Assembly: GCF_000936425.1 (NCBI RefSeq)
Contig: NZ_AVFK01000022.1
Span: forward strand, 1 to 64,000
From: Skermanella aerolata KACC 11604
GTDB lineage: Bacteria; Pseudomonadota; Alphaproteobacteria; Azospirillales; Azospirillaceae
DNA: 64,000 nucleotides
Reading direction: 5' to 3'
Within the stretch, counting starts at the first letter, position 1, and each line of letters opens with the position of its first letter. Shown piece by piece: positions 39,089 through 48,700 of this stretch. The notes under the pieces were generated by a model that searched no databases, was not told the DNA's origin, and worked only from the letters and a program-made list of their open reading frames with translations. Made by a program: the position numbers and the translations under genes.

Positions 39089-40696
39089 ATGACGCCCGAA
39101 ACGATCTCCCAAGCCCTTGCCATCGCCGTGGATCTGTTCGAAGCCGGCATCCACGACAGGGCCGAAGCCCTGCTGCGCCGGGTGCTCGCCGCCGATGGCT
39201 CCAACACCCAGGCGCTCTACGCGCTCGGCCGGCTGCTCCGGGACCTGGGGCGACCGGAGGAAGCGCTGGAGCCGCTGACCGCGTGCCTGTCGCTGCTGCC
39301 CGGCAGCGCCCCCGCAGCTCTCGCCTGCGCCGGCGCCCTGTCCGAACTGGGCCGCTTCGCCGCAGCGGTGGAGTTGCTGGACAAATCGGGTCCGGCGGCG
39401 GTGGACATCGACGCGATCAAGTCGCTCCTGGCGAAGGCCGGGGACCAGGCGAACCAGGAAGGCCGCGACGCCGAAGCCATCGGCTTCTACCGGCGTCTTG
39501 CCGGACTTTCCCCAGAGTCGGCCGCCGTCTGGGGAACGCTGGGTGCTGTCCTGCTCCGCTCGGGCGACTGGCGGGAGGCCGAAACCGCCCTTCGCCGCGC
39601 CGTCGACCTCGACCTCGAAGACGAGGGGCACGCCCGCCAGCTGGCCGACGCCCTGAAGTTCCAGGGCCGGCTGGAGGAAGTGCGGGAGCTTTACCGGCGG
39701 CACTGGGTTCCCCGGCGGGCGAGCCGGTGGTGGCCAAACGGCGGGTCGGCCGGCGGCTTTGCCGAAGTCTCCGGTTCGGCGGTTCGGGCCAGCATCACCA
39801 AGCTTACCCACGATGTCGAGCAGTTGACCTACCTGGACTCGCTCGGTCGCCTGCCCGCCGATGCCGCCGCCATGCTGCCGGCGCTCCGCGACCTTACGGC
39901 GGAGGTGATCCGGAGCGGACGCCGCCCCGGCGACGTGTTCACGCTGACGCCGGAACAACTCGCCCCTGTGCGGCCGGTCTACAACAGGATGGTCCATCTG
40001 GCCGATCCCAGGCTGGCTGACACCCATCTGGCCGACCCCGATGTAGAGGGCGCCGCCGTCCTCAACCCCGATCTCGACTGGTCGCGGATCGGGCGGGACT
40101 TCCGCGACAGCGTCGCCGGCTATGCCGTGATCGACGGGCTGCTCTCGCCGCAAGCGCTGGTCGGGTTGACGCGCTATTGCCTGGAATCGACGTTCTGGTT
40201 CGACCTGGAGCACCCTGGCGGCTATCTCGGCGCGTATCTCCAGGAAGGCTTCGACCACGACATCCTGTTCGCCATCGCGCGCGGGCTTCAGGCAGCCCTG
40301 CCGGACATCGTCGGCCCCCACGCCCTGCGGCAGGTCTGGGCCTTCAAATACGACCAGCGCCTGTCGGGCATCCCGCCGCACGCCGACGATGCCGCCGTCA
40401 ACGTCAACCTGTGGATCGCTCCCGACGATGCCTGTCCGGACCCGGACGCCGGCGGCTTGCTGGTCTACCCGGTGAAGGTCCCGGCCGAGTGGAGTTTCGA
40501 CGACTACAACTCGATCAACCCGCGGTTCGACGCCTTCATCCGTGAGCACGGCGGCACGCCGCACCGGATCGGCCACCGGCGCAACCGGGCGCTGCTGTTC
40601 AGTTCCGATGCCGTCCACGCGACCGAAAGCGTCGATTTCCGCCCCGGCTATCTCAACCGCCGCATCAATATCACCATGCTGTTCGGCTACCGGTAA
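39089..40696 (+). CDS. TPR protein with Fe(II)/2-oxoglutarate dioxygenase-like C-terminus
   Basis: A 535-residue protein. Residues about 5-190 are tetratricopeptide repeats ([42 protein letters not shown] and similar). The C-terminal half, from about 330, looks like a double-stranded beta-helix oxygenase: H431-A-D433 in [10 protein letters not shown], a distal H510 in AVHATES, and an arginine soon after (R518 or R524) for 2-oxoglutarate. This TPR-oxygenase layout recalls prolyl/aspartyl hydroxylase-like proteins. A protein or peptide substrate is plausible. The start is not fixed: ATG 39089 lacks an evident ribosome site, and ATG 39017 is an alternative. Confidence 0.75.
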   Translation: MTPETISQALAIAVDLFEAGIHDRAEALLRRVLAADGSNTQALYALGRLLRDLGRPEEALEPLTACLSLLPGSAPAALACAGALSELGRFAAAVELLDKSGPAAVDIDAIKSLLAKAGDQANQEGRDAEAIGFYRRLAGLSPESAAVWGTLGAVLLRSGDWREAETALRRAVDLDLEDEGHARQLADALKFQGRLEEVRELYRRHWVPRRASRWWPNGGSAGGFAEVSGSAVRASITKLTHDVEQLTYLDSLGRLPADAAAMLPALRDLTAEVIRSGRRPGDVFTLTPEQLAPVRPVYNRMVHLADPRLADTHLADPDVEGAAVLNPDLDWSRIGRDFRDSVAGYAVIDGLLSPQALVGLTRYCLESTFWFDLEHPGGYLGAYLQEGFDHDILFAIARGLQAALPDIVGPHALRQVWAFKYDQRLSGIPPHADDAAVNVNLWIAPDDACPDPDAGGLLVYPVKVPAEWSFDDYNSINPRFDAFIREHGGTPHRIGHRRNRALLFSSDAVHATESVDFRPGYLNRRINITMLFGYR

Positions 40697-40781
40697 CTTT
40701 CCGCTCTTCACGCGGTCTCCATCGTGCAGCAAAGCATTAAGACTCTTTGTGATAAATGCGCCAAAAGAACTGGAGGAACCT

Positions 40782-42794
40782 ATGGCGCTCTCGGAAAGCA
40801 ATCGCGTGGATCTCGACCGGCAGATCGCATATAGCGGCATGGATGCGGATAGTTCCGTTCTCCTTCGCATGGTCCGGCCGACTATTCTGAAGGCGTTGCC
40901 GGGGATACTTGATCAGTTCTACGAACGAACAATGTCCACCCCGGAACTGGCGGAAAAGTTCGGCTCGGCGGAGGCGGTGCGTTGTGCCAAGGACGCCCAG
41001 GCGAAGCACTGGGCCGTGCTGTTCGACGGAAACTTCGACGCCTCGTACCAGTCCTCCGCCCGGCGCATCGGCTTCACGCATCATCGCATCGGTCTGACGC
41101 CGCAGTGGTACGTGTCGGGCTACGCCTTCGTGCTGGGGGAGTTGCTGGCCGCCGTCGCCGTTTCCCAGGGCAGCTTCCTGAGCACCGCGGGCAGCCGCCG
41201 CACCATCGCCGAGACGCTCGGCGCCGTCAGCCGCGCCGTGCTGCTCGACATGGAGGTCGCCATGTCCACCTATTGGGACGCCCTGTCCGCCGAGCGGGAA
41301 GAAGCGGTCAACATCATGATCGAGCGCATCGACCATCAGGTGATGGACACGATCGAAAGCGTCTCCAACCTGACCGGCGACCTCGTGACCAGTGCCCATA
41401 CGATGACCGGCGTCACCGTTTCGGTCGGCCACGACACCGAAGCGGCGTCGGGCGCCGCCAACGAGGCGCTGGTGTCGGCGCAGACCGTCGCGTCGGCGGC
41501 GGAGGAACTTCACGCCTCCATCGCGGAGATCGCGGGGCAGGTCGGCCGTTCGTCGCACGCCGCCCGCGGCGCCGTCACCCGGATGAGCGAGGCCCGCGCC
41601 GTCGTGGACCGGCTCGGCCTTGCCGCGGAGGAGATCGGGCGCGTGGTCGAGATCATCGGAGAGATCGCGGCCCAGACCAACCTGCTGGCGCTCAACGCCA
41701 CGATCGAGGCGGCCCGCGCGGGGGAAGCGGGCAAGGGTTTCGCCGTCGTAGCCGGCGAGGTCAAGAACCTCGCCAGCCAGTCGGCGCGGTCGGCGGAGGA
41801 CATCACCAGCCGCGTCGCCACCATCCAGAAAGTCACCCGCGATACCGTCGGCATGATCGACGAGGTCTCCCACGCGATCGCCGAGATGGACGAGGTCGCC
41901 GCCGGGATCTCGGCGGCGGTGGAGGAACAGACGGCGGCCACCAGCGAGATCGCCCGCAACGTCAACGTCACGGCGGCCCGCGCTGGCGACGTCAACGATC
42001 TCATGGAATCGGTCGCCGGCAGCGTCGGCCGCGCCGACGAGGCGTCCCACGCCGTCAACGAAAGCGCGGGGCGGATGGAGGAGTCGATGACCAGCATGCG
42101 GAAGCTGCTGGTCAAGGCGGTCCGCACGTCGTCCAGGATCGCGGACCGCCGCACCAGGCGCCGCCACGCCGCCATGATCGACGCCGAAGTCGCCGTGGCG
42201 GGGCGGATCGAGAAGGTCATCCTGCACGACCTGTCGGAAGACGGCACGATGGTCGCCAGCGATACGCCGTGCAAGCCGGATACCCTGGTTACGCTGTCCA
42301 TACCGTCGGAAGGCATCCGGCTGGATGCCGTCACGGTAGCCTGCACCAACGGCTACCATCACCTGCGGTTCACGAAGACGATGCTGCCGCCGGCTCAGGT
42401 GGAATCCCTGTCCAAGGCCAGCATCGGCCGCCTGATCGAAACGACCAAGAACGATCACCGCGTCTTCGTCGCCCGTATCGCCGAAGCCGTCAGGGGGGAG
42501 ATCAAGCTCGCTCCGGCGGAACTCAGCACGCACCATACCTGCCGGCTCGGCCGCTGGTACGACAACGTCTCCGACGAGACGATGATCGGGCTGACGGCGT
42601 TCGCCGGCCTGCTCGAACCGCACCGGGACGTCCACCGCAAGGGCCGCGACGTGCTCGTCTCGCTGACGGAAGGCCGCCCAGCGGAGGCCGCCCAGCGCAT
42701 GGCCGATCTGGAACGGCTGTCGCGGCAGGTAATCGACCTGCTCGACCGCCTGGGAGCCGAGTTCGTCCAAAGTGCTGCGGCGGCCGCCGCCTGA
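40782..42794 (+). CDS. Globin-coupled chemoreceptor with PilZ and CZB domains
   Basis: A 670-residue soluble methyl-accepting protein without membrane segments. Residues 1-180 are a protoglobin (proximal heme histidine H100 in [18 protein letters not shown]). Residues about 210-455 are the chemotaxis signalling domain with the conserved [38 protein letters not shown] hairpin. Then a PilZ domain with RxxxR and DLSEDG motifs, which bind c-di-GMP, and at 560-660 a CZB zinc-binding domain ([11 protein letters not shown], then EPHRDVH). It should sense oxygen, c-di-GMP and zinc or hypochlorite. GGAGGAA precedes ATG 40782. Azospirillum Tlp1 also couples PilZ to aerotaxis, but with a different sensor. 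Confidence 0.92.
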   Translation: MALSESNRVDLDRQIAYSGMDADSSVLLRMVRPTILKALPGILDQFYERTMSTPELAEKFGSAEAVRCAKDAQAKHWAVLFDGNFDASYQSSARRIGFTHHRIGLTPQWYVSGYAFVLGELLAAVAVSQGSFLSTAGSRRTIAETLGAVSRAVLLDMEVAMSTYWDALSAEREEAVNIMIERIDHQVMDTIESVSNLTGDLVTSAHTMTGVTVSVGHDTEAASGAANEALVSAQTVASAAEELHASIAEIAGQVGRSSHAARGAVTRMSEARAVVDRLGLAAEEIGRVVEIIGEIAAQTNLLALNATIEAARAGEAGKGFAVVAGEVKNLASQSARSAEDITSRVATIQKVTRDTVGMIDEVSHAIAEMDEVAAGISAAVEEQTAATSEIARNVNVTAARAGDVNDLMESVAGSVGRADEASHAVNESAGRMEESMTSMRKLLVKAVRTSSRIADRRTRRRHAAMIDAEVAVAGRIEKVILHDLSEDGTMVASDTPCKPDTLVTLSIPSEGIRLDAVTVACTNGYHHLRFTKTMLPPAQVESLSKASIGRLIETTKNDHRVFVARIAEAVRGEIKLAPAELSTHHTCRLGRWYDNVSDETMIGLTAFAGLLEPHRDVHRKGRDVLVSLTEGRPAEAAQRMADLERLSRQVIDLLDRLGAEFVQSAAAAAA

Positions 42795-42862
42795 CCGGTC
42801 ATGCTTGTTCCGGGACGCCGGACCGCGCAGCACGACAAGCCGGGCAGCATCCCGACAATCCT

Positions 42863-42878
42863 TGTCGCCAAGGCGACA
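42863..42878 (+). promoter_or_regulatory. NifA-type upstream activator sequence
   Basis: TGT followed by exactly ten bases and ACA, inside a 10-bp inverted repeat CCTTGTCGCC (42860-42869) / GGCGACAAGG (42872-42881). This is the exact NifA UAS pattern (TGT-N10-ACA). Its centre is about 82 bases upstream of the GG of the sigma-54 promoter at 42952. Confidence 0.7.
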
Positions 42879-42951
42879 AGGCGGCAGGCGCATTCCTGGC
42901 CGCGCGATGGTGTTTCACCCTAAGGTACTGACAAGAAGAGGCTTTTCCCTG

Positions 42952-42967
42952 TGGCGCACAGCTTGCA
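42952..42967 (+). promoter_or_regulatory. Sigma-54 (-24/-12) promoter of the ferredoxin gene
   Basis: TGGCGCACAGCTTGCA has GG and GC ten bases apart, as required, and agrees with the TGGCAC-N5-TTGCA consensus at all but two fixed positions. With the NifA site upstream it forms a complete nif-type promoter for the [2Fe-2S] ferredoxin at 43124. The 329-base gap 42795-43123 holds these elements and no other gene. Confidence 0.75.
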
Positions 42968-43123
42968 TCGAACCTTGTCCGCCTAATGAAACCGGGCGAC
43001 GGTCCAACAGACTCCGCCCAGAGCGCTGGAAGCATGTCGCTTGCTCGGAAGGCTGGGCCTGACGGGGAAGCCGGCTTTCCCGGATGTCCCGAACACGATC
43101 ATCTTGAACAATGGAGTAGCGAC

Positions 43124-43420
43124 ATGCCGATAGTGACACTCAAGCCGTCGGGCAAGACCATCGAGGCCGCCGAGGGTTCGACCCTTCTGGAAGCGATCGT
43201 CGCTTCGGGTGAGAAGTTCACCCACAAGTGCGGCGGCGAGGCCAAGTGCGGCCAATGCCACATCTACGTCCCGGAAGGACGCAAGACGCTGACCAAGATC
43301 CAGCGCCTGGAGAACGAAAAGCTGGACACCATCGTCGGCGTCGCGACGCCGTCGCGTCTCGCCTGTCAGGCCCGCCTCGGCACCGAAAACGTCACGGTCG
43401 AGATCCTCAGCTTCATCTGA
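43124..43420 (+). CDS. [2Fe-2S] ferredoxin, nif-regulated
   Basis: A 98-residue plant/bacterial-type ferredoxin: cysteines in HKCGGEAKCGQCHIYVPEG (C-x5-C-x2-C) and a fourth in RLACQARLG. ATG 43124 follows GGAG. A longer upstream frame is rejected. Behind a NifA/sigma-54 promoter, it is likely a nitrogen-fixation electron carrier of the FdxD/Shethna class. It ends in a strong terminator, so it is a one-gene unit. Confidence 0.9.
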   Translation: MPIVTLKPSGKTIEAAEGSTLLEAIVASGEKFTHKCGGEAKCGQCHIYVPEGRKTLTKIQRLENEKLDTIVGVATPSRLACQARLGTENVTVEILSFI

Positions 43421-43434
43421 GCCATCGGGCCGCG

Positions 43435-43480
43435 CCAAGTCCCCCCGGCGCGCCGATGCGTCGGGGGGACTTGGTCTTTC
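43435..43480 (+). terminator. Intrinsic terminator of the ferredoxin gene
   Basis: A perfect 13-bp stem, CCAAGTCCCCCCG (43435-43447) with CGGGGGGACTTGG (43462-43474), a 14-base loop, then TCTTTC. It also separates the ferredoxin from the convergent nuclease-like gene ending at 43488. Confidence 0.85.
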
Positions 43481-43487
43481 GATCGGA

Positions 43488-44147
43488 TCACGACGCTTTG
43501 TGATCCGGCCACAGTGCAAGGAGGGAGCGTATCGTCTCCATGATCCGGTCCAGGTGCTCGCTGCCGACGGCGACGTTGAAGTCGCCATGCGCGGCCCTGT
43601 TCCGCACGTGAAGGATCTCGCGCATCGTGTCCGTCTCCTCCGGCGTCAGGTAACCTTCGGAAGCCAGCACCTCCAGCAGGCGCAAGGGCGTCTGGGGACG
43701 GGCCAGCAGGTCTGGGGCCAGAACACGTCCCGCCGCTTCGAAAGCGGCCCAGGCGGTCAAGAGCGCGGGCACTCCGCCCGCCGTGTCCATGATCTGGGAA
43801 AGGCCAGCGAGTACCTGACTAATGCTTTCCTTGGTCGCCACCCCGATTGCCGGATCGGCATTGCTTGACGGCGCATAATAGATTCGGAATTCCCAATCGC
43901 GATGCGGCGAAAAAAGCTCCTGAAGCTTTTTCGTTTTTCCAGTTCCCGGTCGGACAGGCGAAACGACTTCGATCGCGATGTTCTTGCCCGGCTTCAAAGC
44001 TACCGCATCAGGACGATAGCTGCCCATGAAGGGCGGAAGCACGAAGGGCGGGGGCTGCACGAGGACGTGATAGCCTTCGGCTTGCAGTGTCGGAACCAGA
44101 CTCTCCAGGATTGATCGTTCCGAACTGCTGTCGAGCGAAGCCATCAT
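43488..44147 (-). CDS. Putative PD-(D/E)XK (REase_AHJR-like) nuclease with HEPN-like C-terminus
   Basis: A 219-residue protein of uncertain function. The N-terminal part has an atypical nuclease-fold pattern: P46-D47 in SYRPDAVALK and E60 in NIAIEVVSP, then FSPHRDWEFRIYY. This is like the REase_AHJR group, in which the usual Lys is missing. The C-terminal 80 residues are helical, with R182-x4-H187 in HVRNRAAHGDF, the HEPN RNase motif. The start overlaps the stop of the RusA-like gene upstream (ATGA); ATG 44144 is an alternative. The DNA is less GC-rich than its neighbours. Function is not known; combined nuclease and HEPN motifs suggest defence or conflict. Confidence 0.6.
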   Translation of the reverse strand: MMASLDSSSERSILESLVPTLQAEGYHVLVQPPPFVLPPFMGSYRPDAVALKPGKNIAIEVVSPVRPGTGKTKKLQELFSPHRDWEFRIYYAPSSNADPAIGVATKESISQVLAGLSQIMDTAGGVPALLTAWAAFEAAGRVLAPDLLARPQTPLRLLEVLASEGYLTPEETDTMREILHVRNRAAHGDFNVAVGSEHLDRIMETIRSLLALWPDHKAS

Positions 44148-44581
44148 TCGAGCTCCTCAAACGGGTTGTCAGAAAGACGCACATAAAGAAGGGGCTTGTC
44201 ACCAACAATCGCTCCTTCCAGGATCGAGGAAGGAGAACCGAACTGAAACATCTTCTCCGGCTCGAATTTCTGAACCAGAACCCTCTCGACCTGATCGTCA
44301 TCCATATAGATATGCTGACAAAGAGCATCCAGGATCGGCTTGACGATGTTGTCTATGTCGCCCGCCATTTCAGAGCCAGGAAAATAGAAAAGCGTAACCG
44401 ATACCGGACCGCCGGTCGCGAAATGACCTTCGGGTAGAACTTCGACGGTGGCGTCTCTGATCCTGGATTTCCATCGATCGACGGACTCCCGTCGCTTTGC
44501 CTGGTGAGAGACTGCCGTGCCCGAAACAACGAATTCCAGAGGAAAATCAAGCTCCACAGCCATGCCTTCCATGCTGGACAT
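44144..44581 (-). CDS. RusA-like endonuclease
   Basis: A 145-residue protein with the RusA Holliday-junction resolvase pattern: an early basic region (SHQAKRRESVDRWKSRIRD) and GDIDNIVKPILDALCQHIYMDDDQVERV, in which the conserved Asp residues and the Lys are those expected to bind metal. ATG 44581 is preceded by GGAG and is favoured over a start at 44623. It overlaps the nuclease/HEPN-like gene downstream by four bases, so the two form one unit. RusA proteins are often prophage genes, but no other phage genes are seen here. Confidence 0.75.
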   Translation of the reverse strand: MSSMEGMAVELDFPLEFVVSGTAVSHQAKRRESVDRWKSRIRDATVEVLPEGHFATGGPVSVTLFYFPGSEMAGDIDNIVKPILDALCQHIYMDDDQVERVLVQKFEPEKMFQFGSPSSILEGAIVGDKPLLYVRLSDNPFEELE

Positions 44582-44754
44582 TCCGGCTCCGGGTGCCATG
44601 GCGTCATTTGCCCTACTAGCCATAAATCAAAGCGGTTTCAATGGTGTGCATGCTCGATTCTCACCTATATCGTGCCAAAAGATACGAATAATCTTCTCAA
44701 ACGTGCTTACAGAGAAAAAATTCTACCCAAGGCAGCATAAGACGGAGTGGAAAC

Positions 44755-45228
44755 ATGACCTCGACCACCGACAAGGCCGGCGTGATCGCACCGCCGCCGC
44801 TGCTGTTCGCGGGCGCCGTGGCGATCGGGCTGGCGCTGCACCACTGGGTCTTTCCAATCGGTTTCGGCCTGAGCCCCGGCATCCGGTACGCGTCAGGCGG
44901 TCTGCTTATCGTGGCGGCGCTGGCTATCGCTCTCTCCGCCATACGTCTGTTCGGCAAGGCCGGCACGCATGTCGAGCCGTGGAAGCCGTCCACGGCACTG
45001 GTCACCGGCGGGGTCTATCGTTACACGCGCAACCCGATGTACCTGGGCATGGCGCTGATGCATGTCGGGCTGTCGCTGATCTTCGACAGCGTCACGCTGC
45101 TGCTGATGCTCGTTCCGTTCCTTGTGGTAATCCGCTACGGGGTGATCGCGCGGGAGGAACGCTACCTCACGTCCAAGTTCCCGATCGACTACCCTGCCTT
45201 CCAGAAGCGCGTCCGGCGCTGGTTCTGA
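44755..45228 (+). CDS. Isoprenylcysteine carboxyl methyltransferase family membrane protein
   Basis: A 157-residue integral membrane protein with four hydrophobic segments. The motif GGVYRYTRNPMYLGMALMHVGLSL, and the distal REERYLTSKFPIDYPAFQKRVRRWF, are the conserved parts of the ICMT/PEMT-like family that bind S-adenosylmethionine and lipid substrate. The specific substrate is unknown. It is followed by a DUF4345 gene after 19 bases, on the same strand. Confidence 0.82.
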   Translation: MTSTTDKAGVIAPPPLLFAGAVAIGLALHHWVFPIGFGLSPGIRYASGGLLIVAALAIALSAIRLFGKAGTHVEPWKPSTALVTGGVYRYTRNPMYLGMALMHVGLSLIFDSVTLLLMLVPFLVVIRYGVIAREERYLTSKFPIDYPAFQKRVRRWF

Positions 45229-45247
45229 CCGGAAAGGATATCCGACC

Positions 45248-45652
45248 ATGAAAGACCTGTCGCGCCGGTCGCTCCAGGCGGCCGTCGCCGTGCTGAGCCT
45301 GATCCCGATCGGAGCGGGGGCGGCGGGCGTGCTGCTGGGGCCGGCGATGGTGGATGCCGCCTTGGCGGTCCCGGTCGATCTCGACAGCCATTTCCGCTAC
45401 CTGTCCGGCATCTTCCTGGCGCTCGGAGTCGTGTTCATTTCGACCGTTCCCGCGATCGAGCGCCGTTCGGGACGCTTCCGGCTTGCCGGTGCGCTGGTGG
45501 TCTGCGGCGGACTGGCGCGGGCGCTGTCGATGGCGGTCCATGGGGTTCCGTCGCTGCCGCATCTCGCCGGGCTGGGGATGGAACTGGGCGTGATGCCGGC
45601 GCTTCTGATCTGGCAGTGGAGCGTCGCGAGTCGCAGCGGCGGCGGCGGCTGA
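45248..45652 (+). CDS. DUF4345 membrane protein
   Basis: A 134-residue protein with four hydrophobic helices (LQAAVAVLSLIPIGAGAAGVLLG, YLSGIFLALGVVFISTVPAI, FRLAGALVVCGGLARALSM, LGMELGVMPALLIWQW). The pattern SHFRYLSGIFLALG is typical of DUF4345. Function unknown. It lies 19 bases after the methyltransferase gene. Confidence 0.75.
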   Translation: MKDLSRRSLQAAVAVLSLIPIGAGAAGVLLGPAMVDAALAVPVDLDSHFRYLSGIFLALGVVFISTVPAIERRSGRFRLAGALVVCGGLARALSMAVHGVPSLPHLAGLGMELGVMPALLIWQWSVASRSGGGG

Positions 45653-45678
45653 ATACCCCTCCCGTCTCACCGGCAAAG

Positions 45679-45714
45679 TGTTAACTTGACTAGACGTCAA
45701 CTTAACATGACAAT
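45679..45714 (+). promoter_or_regulatory. Promoter and 29-bp inverted repeat upstream of bchH
   Basis: TGTTAACTTGAC (45679-45690) and GTCAACTTAACA (45696-45707) are inverted copies (11 of 12 positions) around a 5-base centre. TTGACT at 45686-45691 and GACAAT at 45709-45714 are 17 bases apart and fit -35 and -10 boxes, so the repeat overlaps the promoter, as for a repressor site. It is not a good match to the PpsR TGT-N12-ACA consensus. The regulator is unknown. Confidence 0.5.
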
Positions 45715-45768
45715 ATCCGAAGTTCATCGGCGGCCAATGAATGCCGGATGAATCCGGGAGCGAACGCG

Positions 45769-48700
45769 ATGCGGGTAGATGCCATGACGAAGCCGGTTTC
45801 CTCAAAAGGCGCAACTCCGGCCAATGCCGTGCCGATCACAGCTATCCCGACCGATGCCATCCCGATCGATGCCGTGCCGATCACCGTCGTCATCGTTACG
45901 ATGGACACCCATCTTGCCAGCGCTACCGAACGGGCCTACCGGCGCCTGCTCGACGATTTTCCCGGTCTGACGCTGCGCCTGCATGCCGCCACCGAATGGG
46001 GCGACGATCCCGCGGCACTGGCGCGATGCCGGGCGGATATCGCGGCCGGTGACATCGTCATCTGCGCCATGCTGTTCATGGAAGACCACTACCGCGAGAT
46101 CCTAGCCGACCTCAAGGCCCGGCGCGACACCTGCGACGCGCTGATCTGCATCCTGTCCGCCAGCGAAGTGACTACGCTGACCCGCATCGGCCGCTTCACG
46201 ATGGACAGCCAGCCGAGCGGCCTGATGGGGATGCTCAAGCGCCTTCGCGGCAACGGCAAGGACAGGAACGCCAGCGCCGGCGCCCGCCAGATGAAGATGC
46301 TGAAGCGCCTGCCCAAGATCCTCCGGTTCATTCCAGGGACCGCGCAGGATGTCCGGGCCTATTTCCTGACCCTGCAATACTGGCTGGCCGGTTCCGACGA
46401 CAATGTCGTCAACATGATCCGCATGCTGATCGACCGCTATGCCGGCGGCGCCCGGCAGAGCCTGCGCGGAGCGGTCAAGGTGGCGGCTCCCATCGCCTAT
46501 CCGGATACCGGTGTCTACCATCCCCGCATGAAGGGGCGGATTTCCGCGACGGCCGACCTGCTGCCCCTGGCCCGCACCGAACGGGGCACCGTCGGCGTCC
46601 TCGGCCTGCGTTCCTATATGCTGGCCGGCAATGCCGCCCATTACGACGGCGTGATCGAAGCGCTGGAAGCGCGTGGCCTCCGCGTCATCCCGGCTTTCGC
46701 GTCGGGTCTCGATTCGCGTCCCGCGATCGAGGAGTTCTTCCTGAAGGACGGCCGTCCCGTCATCGACGCGATGGTGTCGCTGACCGGCTTCTCCCTCGTC
46801 GGCGGCCCGGCCTATAACGACGCCCATGCGGCGGAGGAGATGCTGGCGAAGCTCGACGTGCCTTATATCGCGGCCCATCCGGCCGAGTTGCAGACGCTGG
46901 AGCAGTGGGGCGCTTCCGAGCGCGGGCTGATGCCGGTCGAGTCGACCATCATGGTGGCGATCCCCGAACTGGACGGCGCCACCGGACCCATTGTGTTCGG
47001 CGGACGCTCCGACAACTCCGGACGGCCCTGCACCGGCTGCCACAGGGGTTGCGTCTTCGCGTCGAGCACCAACGGCCGCGACATGCACGCCTGCATCGAG
47101 CGCGCCGGCATGCTGGCGGCGCGGGTGGACAAGCTGGTGACGCTGCGGCGGACCAGGCTTGCCGAACGCAGGATCGCCGTCGTCCTGTTCAACTTTCCGC
47201 CCAACGCCGGCAACGCCGGGACAGCCGCCTATCTCGCCGTCTTCGACTCGCTGCACCGGACGCTGACCGCCATGAAGGCGGAAGGCTATGCGGTCGACCT
47301 GCCGCCGACCGTTGACGCCCTTCGCGATCGCATCATCGAAGGCAATCGCGGGCGCTTCGGGGCTCTCGCGAATGTCCATGTCAGGGTGCCGGCCGATGAG
47401 ATGGTGCGGCGCGATCCCTGGCTGAGCGAGATTGAGGCGCAGTGGGGACCGGCCCCTGGCAAGCACCAGAGCGACGGCGCGTCGGTCTTCGTGCTGGGCG
47501 CGCAGTTCGGCAACGTCTTCGTCGGCCTCCAGCCCGCCTTCGGCTACGAGGGCGACCCGATGCGCCTGCTGTTCGAGAAGGGGTTCGCCCCGACCCACGC
47601 GTTCTCCGCCTTCTACCGCTGGCTGCGCGAGGACTTCCAGGCCCATGCCGTGCTCCATTTCGGCACCCACGGCGCGCTGGAATTCATGCCGGGCAAGCAG
47701 GCCGGCATGTCGGCCAAGGACTGGCCCGATCGCCTGATCGGCGACCTGCCCAGCCTGTACCTCTACGCCGCCAACAACCCGTCGGAAGGGGCTCTCGCCA
47801 AGCGCCGTGCGTCCGCGACCCTCATCAGCTACCTGACGCCGCCGATCGCCCATGCCGGCCTATATCGCGGGCTGATCGAGCTAAAATCGTCGATCGACCG
47901 CTGGCGGAGCCTCGATCCCGAGGCTGACCTGGAGCGCGACGACCTTGCGATGCTGATCCAGGCCCAGGCCGCCCTGGTCGAACTGGCGGAAGCCGAGCCG
48001 GCCTGGACCGGCGATGCCGGACCCCGCATCCAGCGGCTCGGCGCGCAGGTGCTGGAGCTTGAATATACCCTGATCCCCCACGGGTTGCATGTCGTCGGCG
48101 CCCCGCCGACACGGGACCAGCGGGTCGAGATGCTGGAGGCGGTGGCCGACGCCGCCCACGGTGCTCGTCCCGACCGGGCTGCCTTGACAGCCATCGTCGA
48201 CGGCATGGCGCCGGAAGCCGCACTGGAACTCAGCGGGCTGACGCCCGACGACCATGGCCTCGCCGTCCTGACGAACCTTGCCGACACCGACCGCTGGCTG
48301 GCCGAAGACCACGAGATCACCGCGATCCTGCGGGCGCTCGACGGCCGCTTCATCCGTCCCGCTCCCGCCGGCGACCTGCTGCGCACGCCGGCGATCCTGC
48401 CGACCGGCCGCAACCTCCATGGCTTCGATCCCTTCCGCATCCCCAGCGCCTTCGCTGTCGAGGACGGCGCCCGGCAGGCGGAGCGGATCATCGCCCGCCA
48501 CCGCGCCGACGGCCTGCCCATGCCGGAAACCGTCGCGATCGTCCTGTGGGGCACCGACAATTTGAAGAACGAGGGCGCTCCGATCGCACAGGTGCTCGCC
48601 CTGATGGGCGTGCGCCCGCGTTTCGACGGCTACGGCCGGCTGGCCGGCGCCACCCTGATCCCGCTGGAGGAGCTGGGGCGTCCGCGCATCGACGTCATCA

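Noticed and set aside
40737-42893. A 718-codon minus-strand open frame opposite the chemoreceptor
   Set aside because: Antisense shadow with repeated Asp/Gly/Arg; no recognised domain.
44144-44581. Prophage remnant because of the RusA-like gene
   Set aside because: No capsid, terminase, integrase or lysis gene is near; only one further gene shares the unit.
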